64,000 nt of DNA from CAZYBU01 sp964645775. GTDB lineage: Bacteria; Spirochaetota; UBA4802; UBA5550. The stretch lies in NCBI GenBank assembly GCA_964645775.1, contig CAZYBU010000012.1, forward strand, positions 13,020 to 77,019, in the 5' to 3' direction. Each line of letters starts with the position of its first letter. Within the stretch, counting starts at the first letter, position 1. A model generated the notes under the pieces. That model was not told the DNA's origin. It was given only the letters and a program-made list of their open reading frames with translations, and did no database searches. Shown here in pieces: positions 1 through 8,135 of the stretch. The translations under genes and the position numbers were made by a program.

Positions 1-598
1 CCCAGCCGATGAGGCCCGGTCTTGCCTCGCTGAAAAACTTCAGGTCAAAGGAACCGATCCTGGGATTGCGGGCCGTTCCCATGAAGAAATCGTAGAACGG
101 GTTGCCGGTCCGTTCACTTTCAGGTGCGATTCGTTTGCCGTAGAAATAGAGAAAAAAACTATACAGAAAACTGAAGATGATGGTTACGGATATGAGTGAG
201 CCGAGATGGTAATAGATCAGGGTACCGGGCAGGATACCGGTGATATAGAGAAGAACCAGTACAATAAAAGTAACGATTATGGATATAAGTCCGTTCATCC
301 TGTAAGGGAGCCGTTCACCTGAATCAGGTTTTTTGCCGTACTCGATACGTCCCGGCAGGATAGCCTGGAGGAGGGCCTGGAAGAAAAACCATGCAAGGTA
401 GATGGCGGCCGCCTGAAAAGTCGGTATAATACTGGCAAGGAAGACGTCCAGGTGGCCGGAGGGCACGAGGTTCCCCTCGTTGAAACGGAGGGTGTAGTAA
501 AGATAGTAGACGATCAGGGGAAGCCCCAGAGTAAGGATTAGTGTACCGACCGGGCCTCCGAACTCTCTGCGATGGTTATGTGCGGTTTCAGTGTTCAA
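1..598 (-). CDS. Sterol reductase, ERG4/ERG24 family (partial, 3' end outside window)
   Basis: This membrane protein belongs to the family of sterol C14, C24(28) and C7 reductases that use NADPH to remove ring or side-chain double bonds. About 199 N-terminal residues are present and the gene runs off the left edge. The sequence shows several hydrophobic helices and, near the end, YDFFMGTARNPRIGSFDLK followed by EARPGLIGW, which closely match the family signature (G-x2-LYD-x-[FYW]-x-G-x2-[LF]NPR-x-G). I place the start at a TTG at 596-598 because AAAGGTGG lies just upstream and no ATG is near. It is divergent from the TetR gene across 220 bp. Which double bond it reduces cannot be told from the sequence, and a related fatty or steroid-like substrate is possible. 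Such genes are uncommon in bacteria, so transfer is likely but not shown here. Confidence 0.85.
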   Translation of the reverse strand, partial: MNTETAHNHRREFGGPVGTLILTLGLPLIVYYLYYTLRFNEGNLVPSGHLDVFLASIIPTFQAAAIYLAWFFFQALLQAILPGRIEYGKKPDSGERLPYRMNGLISIIVTFIVLVLLYITGILPGTLIYYHLGSLISVTIIFSFLYSFFLYFYGKRIAPESERTGNPFYDFFMGTARNPRIGSFDLKFFSEARPGLIGW

Positions 599-622
599 TA
601 TCGGCCACCTTTAAAAACTACG

Positions 623-762
623 GAAACTAACAAGAAACTATCTTTCAAAAAAGGCAACGGTTTTTAATTAAAAAATCTGATAAAAATTTATTTCCTGATA
701 ATTTCAGGCAGTAAAGAAACTCATCTTGACAGATCGGAAACTTGATATAGAATATGGAAACT
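623..762. repeat. Five GAAACT direct repeats in divergent promoter region
   Basis: GAAACT occurs at 623-628, 634-639, 716-721, 737-742 and 757-762, all in the same orientation. Start-to-start distances are 11, 82, 21 and 20 bp, close to whole helical turns for three of the four. The array lies between the sterol reductase and the TetR gene and overlaps the promoter at 726-753, so it could be a regulator binding array. That role is inference. Confidence 0.4.
726..753 (+). promoter_or_regulatory. Predicted sigma-70 promoter for the TetR gene
   Basis: A perfect TTGACA (726-731) is followed after 16 bp by TAGAAT (748-753), about 65 bp before the TetR start. Two GAAACT repeats flank or overlap the -10 element, which would suit autoregulation. 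Confidence 0.55.
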
Positions 763-818
763 ATTATTTCATGTCAATATTTTTTATGTGATTAAACCTG
801 AAGAACGGGTAATCAGTT

Positions 819-1418
819 ATGATGAACGAAACTACAGAACATATTTTTACTACTTTCCAGAGGCTTGCCTTGATCCACGGACTCAAGAAGGTGACCATGG
901 AAATGGTAGCTACGGAATGTGGCATTTCGAAAAAAACGATCTACAAATATTTCAGCAGCAAGGATGAGATAATTCAGATGCTTATTGACAGTGTCGTGGA
1001 GAGGGTAAAGTATGAGATCTCCTCTATTCAGCAAAGAACCAGCAATCCCTACGACCGAATGATAAGCTTTTTTGAAATAATATTTGAAATCATACGCAAT
1101 GTGCCGGATACTGTTATGTACGACGCCGGGAGGTATTATCCAGCTATAGCCCGGAAGATTCAGTACCTGAAGGATGAATACAGTTCATTTGTTATACGGA
1201 CGATCCGTCAGGGCATAGAAGAGGGACTTTTTAAGGATATTAACCCGGTCTTTGTCGAACGATTCTACATGGGTGCCGTGGACAGCGTATTTAGTGAAGA
1301 ATTCATGAAAAACAGCGGCCTCACGATTAACGACCAGATCTCTTCCTTTCGAACCATGCTTTTTTCAGGTCTTCTGAAAGATGGGAAAGATGATCTGGCT
1401 CGTGAAGAAGCAGGGTAG
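819..1418 (+). CDS. TetR/AcrR family transcriptional regulator
   Basis: This is a 199-residue DNA-binding repressor of the TetR type. The N-terminal helix-turn-helix is plain: KKVTMEMVATECGISKKTI followed by YKYFSSKDEI, about residues 23-51. The rest is an all-helical ligand-binding domain with no recognised subclass. Two ATG codons (819 and 822) are possible starts. It is read divergently from the sterol reductase and is followed 66 bp later by a START-like protein gene, so its ligand may be a lipid or sterol-like compound. That link comes from gene order only. The intergenic region holds a good promoter and phased GAAACT repeats that could be its operators. Confidence 0.85.
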   Translation: MMNETTEHIFTTFQRLALIHGLKKVTMEMVATECGISKKTIYKYFSSKDEIIQMLIDSVVERVKYEISSIQQRTSNPYDRMISFFEIIFEIIRNVPDTVMYDAGRYYPAIARKIQYLKDEYSSFVIRTIRQGIEEGLFKDINPVFVERFYMGAVDSVFSEEFMKNSGLTINDQISSFRTMLFSGLLKDGKDDLAREEAG

Positions 1419-1484
1419 CAACTTCGATACTGACTTTTTCTGCAGCTGAGTCTTCGCATCCTGTACTATGAATGGTATTGTTGT

Positions 1485-1940
1485 ATGAAACGAATCTATT
1501 CCGAGATCGAAATTAACGCTCCGGCCATTCGAATCTGGAATACCATCACCGATTTTGAACGGTATCCTGAGTGGAACAGCTTTACTCCCCGTATTACTCT
1601 GTCAAACGATGATTTCCACGAAGGGGCTGAGTTCGACCTGGATTGCCGCATGACGGAACGAAAGCTCCTGAAGAATGAACATGAAATGATCCTGAAGATT
1701 GTTCCTGAACGGTACAGGTTCGCTATGGGTACCTCGCGGACCCGTGGACGTCCAGGTATTCAGAGTTACAGGTGGCAGATATGCGAGCCGATTTCCGATG
1801 AGAAAACACGGTTTATCAATTTCGAGCAGTTTGAAGGTTTACTGGCCCCCCTTGTCTATTACCTCTATGCCCGCAAGCTCTCACTGGCCTTTGAACGATT
1901 TTGCCAGGACCTGAAACAGAGGGCCGAAGGAGAGGGATAA
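1485..1940 (+). CDS. SRPBCC (START-like) family protein
   Basis: A 151-residue protein of the SRPBCC/Bet v1/polyketide-cyclase fold, which forms a deep hydrophobic pocket for lipids or other apolar ligands. The N-terminal pattern EINAPAIRIWNTITDFERYP with EWNSFTPRI is typical of the family, as is the C-terminal helix. No signal peptide or membrane segment is seen, so it is probably cytosolic. It follows the TetR gene in the same direction and may be its target. The ligand is unknown. The nearby sterol reductase makes a sterol-related role tempting but unproven. Confidence 0.75.
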   Translation: MKRIYSEIEINAPAIRIWNTITDFERYPEWNSFTPRITLSNDDFHEGAEFDLDCRMTERKLLKNEHEMILKIVPERYRFAMGTSRTRGRPGIQSYRWQICEPISDEKTRFINFEQFEGLLAPLVYYLYARKLSLAFERFCQDLKQRAEGEG

Positions 1941-2075
1941 CGACAGTATCCTTCCACTTTCCGGGATGTTTTTTTATATCATGAAAAATTTATTTGCACC
2001 GGACTCTTCATTTACTATAATATACTATAACTACAGGAATAGCGGCCTGTTATCATTATTATCCAGGAGACTTCT

Positions 2076-2429
2076 ATGACGAACAGTGAAGGTAAAAATG
2101 TTAGAACGGAAGAGATCAAACAGAATCTGAAGAACAAGAGTATGTGGCTCAGGGTTCTTTTTATGGTACTCTTTGCCATATTCTACGGGATTGCCATATC
2201 CATCTTTTGGGCCGTTGTCGTTTTTCAGGTACTCTACGGACTCATTACCGGGACGGCCAATGGAAGGGTTGTGGATTTCAGCCGGAACCTGACTGCCTAT
2301 CTCTATGACATACTCCGGTATCTTACCATGCAGTTCGAGGAAAAACCCTTTCCTTTCAACGAATGGCCGAACCAGAAGACGTCCGGTTCTTCATCCGGAA
2401 GCGGGAGTGTGCCCGAGGCAACGCAATAA
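2076..2429 (+). CDS. DUF4389 family membrane protein
   Basis: A 117-residue protein that matches the pattern I associate with DUF4389: a hydrophobic segment at about residues 27-62 that can form one or two membrane helices, then an amphipathic stretch (RNLTAYLYDILRYLTMQFEE) and the FPFNEWP motif. The C-terminus is a short Ser/Gly-rich tail. A ribosome binding site (CAGGAGAC) precedes the ATG. The function of the family is not known. It ends about 50 bp before the convergent MFS gene. Confidence 0.65.
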   Translation: MTNSEGKNVRTEEIKQNLKNKSMWLRVLFMVLFAIFYGIAISIFWAVVVFQVLYGLITGTANGRVVDFSRNLTAYLYDILRYLTMQFEEKPFPFNEWPNQKTSGSSSGSGSVPEATQ

Positions 2430-2478
2430 CCTTTGTACGTTTTACCGGAGAGGGGCAGGAGGAGATATCTGTCCTCAC

Positions 2479-3657
2479 CTATCCCTGCTCCCTTTTCGGT
2501 TCTGACAGCGGCACTGTCAGGGCTATGACCACGGCCGAAAGAAGGGTGAAGATAATCCCCCCGATCAGGACCCCCATGATCCCGGTCAGTGCGAAAAGGG
2601 CCGCTGAGATGCTCGGTCCCAGTGTCTGGCCCAGTCTGAGTACCATTCCATTAATAGACATAATAGCTCCCCGGTTCGCGGTCGGCGCCATGCCAGAGAC
2701 TTGGGCGTGGACGTTCGGCATATTTACGCCGTTGGCGGCTCCGTAAATGAGAACGGGTATGAGCATAAACCAGATATTACGGATGGGAAGGACCGCCATC
2801 AGAGAAACCGCGTAGAGGATAAAAGCGGTTAAGAGAAGGTACTTGGGGTTTATCCTGGTACTCAGTGATTTCAGGTTCATGGAAGTGACGGCCGTGGCCA
2901 GGGATGCCGCAGATATAATTATTCCGATAAGGGAAGGGGACGCGTTGAACCTTTCCTCCATGAAGAAAGGAAAATAGGAGAGAAGTACTCCGTAAAGGAG
3001 AATAAAGGTGGCAAGACTGGCGAAAAGAAGCCCCATCAACCCCGGCTTTTTCAGGAGACGCCATGATCCGAGGAGATACCCCTTGATGCTTTCCCCTTTA
3101 TGAAGATCCGGCAGCTTCAGGATGAAAATAACGGCCAGGCCCACGGGGATAGCTATGACAGAAAGAAAGAAGGGATAATTCCATTTGAGCTGGGCCAGCC
3201 CCCCTCCGAGAGCGGGATAGATGGCCGTGCTGAAGGAGAGGACCATGGCGTTGTATCCCATGGCCGCGAAGCGTCTCTGGCCCTCGTAGAGGTCGCCAAT
3301 AAGCGTAAGGTTAAGGGAACCGATAGGTGAAACGCCTACTCCCTGAAAAAAGCGGAATATCAGGAGCAGTCGAAAATCCGTGGTCAGACCGCAGGCCGTT
3401 CCGGCCGCCGCAAAGAGAAAAAGGGATGGTACCAGCACCAGTTTGCGGCCGTACCGGTCCGCCAGCACGCCGTAAACAGGCGTGAGAAAGATTCCGGGCA
3501 GAGTAAAAACCGTGATAAGCAGAGCCGCTTCAGCCCCGGTGATTCCCAGGGGCCGTGTCATGTGGGGAAGTGCCGGAGCTATACTGGCGACACCCAGAAC
3601 TGCCACGAGAGTCACGTGAAAAATTACGATAAGATTCCGGGTTATAATCCTGCTCAT
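2479..3657 (-). CDS. MFS transporter, drug:H+ antiporter-like
   Basis: A 392-residue major facilitator with about 12 membrane helices. Between helices 2 and 3 it has the family motif A in the form GVLADRYGRK, and helix 5 has the PALGGGLAQ region typical of drug:proton antiporters. I start it at the ATG at 3657, where AGGAG sits 8 bases upstream, rather than at an in-frame ATG 16 codons earlier. It is alone on its strand, convergent with the DUF4389 gene and divergent from the DedA gene. The substrate cannot be inferred. Confidence 0.8.
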   Translation of the reverse strand: MSRIITRNLIVIFHVTLVAVLGVASIAPALPHMTRPLGITGAEAALLITVFTLPGIFLTPVYGVLADRYGRKLVLVPSLFLFAAAGTACGLTTDFRLLLIFRFFQGVGVSPIGSLNLTLIGDLYEGQRRFAAMGYNAMVLSFSTAIYPALGGGLAQLKWNYPFFLSVIAIPVGLAVIFILKLPDLHKGESIKGYLLGSWRLLKKPGLMGLLFASLATFILLYGVLLSYFPFFMEERFNASPSLIGIIISAASLATAVTSMNLKSLSTRINPKYLLLTAFILYAVSLMAVLPIRNIWFMLIPVLIYGAANGVNMPNVHAQVSGMAPTANRGAIMSINGMVLRLGQTLGPSISAALFALTGIMGVLIGGIIFTLLSAVVIALTVPLSEPKREQG

Positions 3658-3803
3658 GGAAGGATCTCCTGAGACATTTGTGATAGTATGTATTTTCTTT
3701 CGCATTTCCCTTCAGGGGAAATTTTCTGTCAAGCCATAGCCGCAATTAGCCTCTGAAGTAATAATGATTGACCGTATGGACGAATTCCGGGAATGGATTT
3801 TTC

Positions 3804-4430
3804 ATGGAAGAGATACTGCACACCCTTTTTTCGGAACTTCCGGAGCGCCATCCCCTTCTCCTTTATGCCTTTCTTTTTGCCAGTTCCGTGGTGGAGAACC
3901 TTTTTCCGCCCGTACCGGGAGACACTATCACTGTCTTCGGCGCCTTCCTGGTGGGAACCGGGAAGCTCCTTTTCTGGCCGGTCTATCTGGTAACCACCCT
4001 GGGGAGCGTGGTCGGTTTCATGCTTCTGGTTCTGCTGGGGCGGAAGGCGGGAAGGGCATTCTTCCTTGATCGTGACTTCAGGTTCTTTCCGGCCCGTCGT
4101 ATCCAGGAGGCTGAGAGATGGTTCACAACCTACGGGTACCTGGTTGTGCTGGGTAACCGCTTTTTGCCCGGTGCACGTTCCGTCATATCCATCGTTACCG
4201 GCATTTCCCGCATATCCCTGAAACGGGCGGCATTACTTGCCCTGGCCAGCGCCCTCCTTTGGAACATGATCTGGATCCAGGCCGGCTATCTTCTCGGTTC
4301 CAACTGGGAAGAGGTCATGGAACGGGTGCAGTACCTAATGAAGAACTATACCTTCATAGTCCTGGTACTTTTGGCACTCGCCCTGCTGTTCTGGATGGGA
4401 ATACGGTGGTACCGATCATATAGAAGGTAA
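3804..4430 (+). CDS. DedA family membrane protein (SNARE-associated/VTT domain)
   Basis: A 208-residue inner-membrane protein of the DedA/VTT family, whose members act in membrane lipid (undecaprenyl phosphate or phospholipid) flipping and proton-gradient maintenance. Family features are ENLFPPVPGDT near the N-terminus and the loop GNRFLPGARSVISIVTGISR, followed by two C-terminal helices. The start is uncertain: I use the ATG at 3804, and an upstream TTG at 3768 would add 12 residues. It stands alone between divergent and convergent neighbours. Confidence 0.8.
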   Translation: MEEILHTLFSELPERHPLLLYAFLFASSVVENLFPPVPGDTITVFGAFLVGTGKLLFWPVYLVTTLGSVVGFMLLVLLGRKAGRAFFLDRDFRFFPARRIQEAERWFTTYGYLVVLGNRFLPGARSVISIVTGISRISLKRAALLALASALLWNMIWIQAGYLLGSNWEEVMERVQYLMKNYTFIVLVLLALALLFWMGIRWYRSYRR

Positions 4431-4439
4431 TAGCTTCTA

Positions 4440-4829
4440 TCAGCTGCAACGCGTGCAGCGGTTAATATGCAGATGTCGTTTGCCGTTTTTGCGGGTCCAC
4501 ATTCTGCCTATAAGATATTCGTCATACTCCAGTTCTCTTCCGCAGACAGGACAGTTCCTTTTCTTCTCGTCCTTTTTCCCTGTGCAGTAGGGACACCCCC
4601 GAATATGGATGATGCTGTCATTCTCGTACTTGAACTCCTCGGAGTAGAGCCTCTCTCCTCTCTCGAGTTTTGTTCCGCAGAGGATGCAGGGGATGCCTTT
4701 TTTCTCAGGGATATCCATATCTGTCGGCGGGGATGGTTCTGACGAGAAGAAGAAACCGCGGAACATGATCAAAAGAAGAAGAATAGCGAAAAGAGCGGCA
4801 ATAAGAAGGAGGGTGAGCCAGGTCATCAT
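4440..4829 (-). CDS. Membrane-anchored zinc-ribbon protein, unknown function
   Basis: A 129-residue protein with one strong N-terminal membrane helix (residues 3-27) and a cytosolic part carrying four Cys-x2-Cys pairs (CILC, CPYC, CPVC, CTRC), which would bind two zinc ions. I do not recognise a named family, although small anchored zinc-ribbon proteins like this are common in spirochaetes as I recall. Its start codon overlaps the end of the upstream LOG-family gene by 4 bp, so the two are probably co-translated. Confidence 0.6.
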   Translation of the reverse strand: MMTWLTLLLIAALFAILLLLIMFRGFFFSSEPSPPTDMDIPEKKGIPCILCGTKLERGERLYSEEFKYENDSIIHIRGCPYCTGKKDEKKRNCPVCGRELEYDEYLIGRMWTRKNGKRHLHINRCTRCS

Positions 4830-5398
4830 TCCCTTTCCCGTCCATGGTACAGGGAATGCAGCCTCTCCAGCAGGTCGGCCGAGTCTTCAGATACAGGGAG
4901 ATGATCCAGGTATCCTGCCTGTAGGAACCCTTCGCTGACCATCGTCTCCATCCATTTCAGGAAAGGGTTGAAGTAGCCGCTTATGTTCAACAGACCCAGG
5001 GGAGAATGTGTCAGCCCCAGTTGCTGCCAGGTCATGACCTCGTAGGTCTCATCCATGGTGCCGATGCCGCCCGGAAGGACGATAAAGGCGTCGGAGAGGG
5101 CTATCATCTTCTCTTTGCGCTCCAGCATCCCTTCCACACGGATCAGTTCCGTGCAGTCAGGATGTGCGATCTCCCGGCTCATGAGCTTCTCCGGTATGAT
5201 ACCCGTGACCCGACCTTCCACAGCCAGACAGGAGTCGGCCAGCTTTCCCATGAGGCCCACCCGGGCTCCTCCGTAGATAAGAGTGATCTCCTTTTCGGCC
5301 AGGAGCCTTCCCAGTCTGCCCGCCTCTTCGGTATACTCCGAACGCGCGCCGAAGGAGGAGCCGCAGAAGACACAGAGTGAACGTATTGTGCTGCTCAA
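4826..5398 (-). CDS. LOG family protein (TIGR00730)
   Basis: A 190-residue Rossmann-fold hydrolase of the LOG family, which cleaves nucleoside 5'-monophosphates to free base and ribose 5-phosphate; in plants the substrate is a cytokinin nucleotide. The N-terminus (LCVFCGSSFGAR) and the central PGGIGTMDETYEVMTWQQLG motif, containing the catalytic PGGxGTxxE, are both intact. Length fits the short LOG type. In bacteria the real role is usually nucleotide turnover. It overlaps the downstream zinc-ribbon gene by 4 bp. Confidence 0.85.
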   Translation of the reverse strand: MSSTIRSLCVFCGSSFGARSEYTEEAGRLGRLLAEKEITLIYGGARVGLMGKLADSCLAVEGRVTGIIPEKLMSREIAHPDCTELIRVEGMLERKEKMIALSDAFIVLPGGIGTMDETYEVMTWQQLGLTHSPLGLLNISGYFNPFLKWMETMVSEGFLQAGYLDHLPVSEDSADLLERLHSLYHGRERE

Positions 5399-5417
5399 GG
5401 TCCCGGGTTCAGGTACG

Positions 5418-5666
5418 TTACCTGCGGGATGTCAGTTTACCAATAATCCAGAGCAGAATGAGGGCCCCGATAACGGCCGCTATGATCTGGCCGATGAATC
5501 CGTAGGCACTCAGTCCAACGAAACGGAAAAGAAAACCGCCCAGGAAGGCTCCGGCCACGCCTATTCCCAGGTTGCCGAGTAGACCGAATCCGCTTCCCCG
5601 GAAAAATTGTCCGGCCAGCCAGCCGGCGATAAGTCCCACAATAAGAAATATTATAAGGTTTGTCAT
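5418..5666 (-). CDS. GlsB/YeaQ/YmgE family membrane protein
   Basis: An 82-residue, very hydrophobic, glycine-rich protein with three membrane segments, including GLIAGWLAGQFFRGSGFG and a C-terminal IIAAVIGALILLWIIGKL. This is the transglycosylase-associated/GlsB family, often stress induced. I start it at the ATG at 5666 because AAAGGAGA lies directly upstream; a longer frame beginning 17 codons earlier has no such site. It lies 19 bp upstream of the LOG gene on the same strand. Confidence 0.8.
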   Translation of the reverse strand: MTNLIIFLIVGLIAGWLAGQFFRGSGFGLLGNLGIGVAGAFLGGFLFRFVGLSAYGFIGQIIAAVIGALILLWIIGKLTSRR

Positions 5667-5833
5667 AAAATTCTCCTTTTTCTGCTGGTTGATACATTCC
5701 GGCAGGGATCGAGTCAAACATTATTTGGTTCGGCAATCAGACAGGTTAATATTGTTTTATCATAAATGGCATCGTATAAAAAACGATTGACTGCTCAATC
5801 AAAATTGTCTGTTATTATCCGGGCTTTTGTACC

Positions 5834-6976
5834 ATGGATTTTTCACTGACCGAAGAACAGGAACTCTTCCGGGATTCCCTTTACCGCTTCGCGAAGAAGG
5901 AGATCGCGCCCCTGTGTGAAAAGGCGGACCTTGAGTCGCAGTTCTCTCCGGATGTATGGGAGAAGTTTTGTGCCATGGGTATGCCGGGTCTCCCATTCCC
6001 GGAGGAGTATGGAGGAAGCGGGGCGGACGTTACCACCTGCTGCGTGGCGGCTGAGGCCCTGGGATACGCGGGCGTGGATAGCGGCCACATGCTGGCCCTG
6101 GGTGCCCATACCTACCTGTGCACGGATACAATTTTCCGCAACGGCAGCGATCACCTTAAAAAAAAATATCTACCCCTCCTTGCCTCAGGAGAATGGATAG
6201 GATGTATGGGACTCACGGAACCGGGGGCCGGTTCGGACGCTGCGTCCCTTACCACACGAGCCGAGAAAAAAGGGGACCGCTGGATACTGGATGGATCTAA
6301 AACCTTCATAACCAACGCTCCTGTTGCTGACGTGGCCGTTATCTTCGCCACAGTGGACCCGTCGCAGAAACAGAAGGGGATCACCGCCTTTATTGTGGAG
6401 AAGGATTTTCCAGGTTTTTCCACGGGCCCCCCCTTCCATAAGATGGGTGTCAGGGCGTCGACTACCTCTGAGATATTTCTCGATTCATGCGAGGTTCCGA
6501 AGGAGAACCTCCTTGGCGAGGCGGGAGAAGGGTTTCGGTACGCCCATCAGACCGTCTCCTGGGACAGGAGCGTGATCCTGGCCTCTTCCATCGGTGTCAT
6601 GCGATGGTCCCTGGAGGAGTGTACTAAGTATGCCCTGGAAAGGGAACAGTTCGGAACTGCCATTGCCGAAAACCAGGCCATACAGGGTAAACTTGCAGAT
6701 ATGAAGGTTGTCCTGGAAGCTTCACGCATGGCCATATACCGCGTGGCCACGGACGTGGACCGGGGCAGGCCCCTGAATCATCTGGATCTTTCCGTGGCCA
6801 AGGCCTTCGTGGGGGACTGGGGATACCGGTCCGCCTCCGAGGCCGTACAGATCTTTGGCGGGTATGGTTACATCCATGAGTATCCCGTGGAAAGAATCCT
6901 TCGGGATGCCAAGCTGGGCCAGATTGGAGGAGGTACCTCCGAGATTCAGCGTTTTATACTTTCAAGGCTTTTATGA
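5834..6976 (+). CDS. Acyl-CoA dehydrogenase (first of tandem pair)
   Basis: A 380-residue flavoprotein that should oxidise an acyl-CoA to the enoyl-CoA with FAD, passing electrons to an electron-transfer flavoprotein. All three domains are present: helical N-domain, beta-domain with GCMGLTEPGAGSDAASL and the FITNAP region, and C-domain with FGGYGYIHEYPVERILRDAK. The usual catalytic glutamate of short- and medium-chain enzymes (in YEGTxxI) is Gly here (IGGGTSEIQ), as in the IVD/LCAD type. The alternative glutamate position in helix G appears to be Asp (SWDRS). The next gene encodes a second member 12 bp downstream, so a heteromeric enzyme is possible. Confidence 0.85.
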   Translation: MDFSLTEEQELFRDSLYRFAKKEIAPLCEKADLESQFSPDVWEKFCAMGMPGLPFPEEYGGSGADVTTCCVAAEALGYAGVDSGHMLALGAHTYLCTDTIFRNGSDHLKKKYLPLLASGEWIGCMGLTEPGAGSDAASLTTRAEKKGDRWILDGSKTFITNAPVADVAVIFATVDPSQKQKGITAFIVEKDFPGFSTGPPFHKMGVRASTTSEIFLDSCEVPKENLLGEAGEGFRYAHQTVSWDRSVILASSIGVMRWSLEECTKYALEREQFGTAIAENQAIQGKLADMKVVLEASRMAIYRVATDVDRGRPLNHLDLSVAKAFVGDWGYRSASEAVQIFGGYGYIHEYPVERILRDAKLGQIGGGTSEIQRFILSRLL

Positions 6977-6988
6977 GGCTCTACTGAA

Positions 6989-8131
6989 ATGGATTACGAC
7001 CTGAGAAAGGAAGAAGAAGATATCAGGAGCCTGGCCTTGGGCATTTGCAGGAATCATGTCGCTCCCGGGGCCGGCCTTCTGGATCAGAAACCGGGACCTG
7101 AATTAAGGGATCAACTGATTGAAAACATGATACGTCTGGCTGAAACAGGCGTATTCTTACCCCCGGATGAAGGCGCAGGGCCCGCTCCCCTCTCTCTATC
7201 AATTTTGTTGGAAGAGACCGCTTATGCCTGCCCTTCCACGGCTCTGGCTTTGATCACTTCCTCAGTTGCCGTGGGGGGACAGATAAGGACCTATGGCTCA
7301 CGGATACAGAAGAAACAATGGCTTGCGGGTCTGGAAACTTGCACTGACAGGGGATGTTTTGCCCTGACCGAAAATTCATCCGGTTTTCAACCTGGTGACA
7401 TTAAGACCCTCGCCCGGAAAACGGGGGGAGGATGGATATTGGACGGAGCAAAAAGGTTCGTGGCCCTTTCGCCCCTTGCCGATTTTGTTCTTCTTTTTGC
7501 CGGTACAGAAGCAGGTATCTCATCTTTCCTGGTCAATATGAATAACCCGGGGGTGATCAGGGGAGACCCTGAGAAAACCCTGGGGTTCCGGGGTGCGGAA
7601 GTCTCCCGGCTCAATTTCGAAAAATGCGTGGTTTCTGATGACGCCCTTTTGGGTGATCCTGGACGTGGCCTGGAACAATGGGATAACCTGTCTCCTGAAC
7701 GTGACAGGGCCATGGCGGCGTTATCCCTGGGGATTATCGGAAGGTCACTGGACCTGGCCGTGCGATACGCCAGAGAACGTGAATCTCTGGGCAAGCCGTT
7801 AAACCGGTATCAGGAGGTATCATTCAAGCTTTCTGAAATCTATATAAAAAAAGACATTACGCGATTGCTTCTATATCGAGCGTGTTGGACAGCCGAAACA
7901 GGTCACCCGGAGGAGTCCCTTTTAGCATCATCAGCCAGGCTCTTCGGGGGCGAGGCTGCCAGGGAATGTCCTGACAGGGCCCTCCAGGTCTTCGGCGCCC
8001 GGGGAACAAAACAGGGAGAAGAGATCGAACGGCTTTTCAGGGATGGAAGAATGTGTGAAATCGTCGGAGGAACATCGGAGAATCACAGGCTTACTATTGC
8101 CGGCGAAATACTTGAACGATATCGACCCTGA
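6989..8131 (+). CDS. Acyl-CoA dehydrogenase-like protein (second of tandem pair)
   Basis: Also 380 residues and of the acyl-CoA dehydrogenase fold, but more divergent than its neighbour. The beta-domain keeps CFALTENSSGF and WILDGAKRFVALSPLADFVL, and the C-domain keeps YARERESLGKPLNRYQEVSFKL truncated forms of the family motifs. The C-terminal FAD-loop reads FGARGTKQGEEIERLFRD and the catalytic-loop equivalent is IVGGTSENH, with Gly instead of Glu. No clear glutamate is visible at the alternative helix G site. It probably pairs with the upstream enzyme, one subunit supplying FAD or structural contacts. It ends 4 bp before the convergent histidine kinase gene. Confidence 0.7.
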   Translation: MDYDLRKEEEDIRSLALGICRNHVAPGAGLLDQKPGPELRDQLIENMIRLAETGVFLPPDEGAGPAPLSLSILLEETAYACPSTALALITSSVAVGGQIRTYGSRIQKKQWLAGLETCTDRGCFALTENSSGFQPGDIKTLARKTGGGWILDGAKRFVALSPLADFVLLFAGTEAGISSFLVNMNNPGVIRGDPEKTLGFRGAEVSRLNFEKCVVSDDALLGDPGRGLEQWDNLSPERDRAMAALSLGIIGRSLDLAVRYARERESLGKPLNRYQEVSFKLSEIYIKKDITRLLLYRACWTAETGHPEESLLASSARLFGGEAARECPDRALQVFGARGTKQGEEIERLFRDGRMCEIVGGTSENHRLTIAGEILERYRP

Positions 8132-8135
8132 ATTA

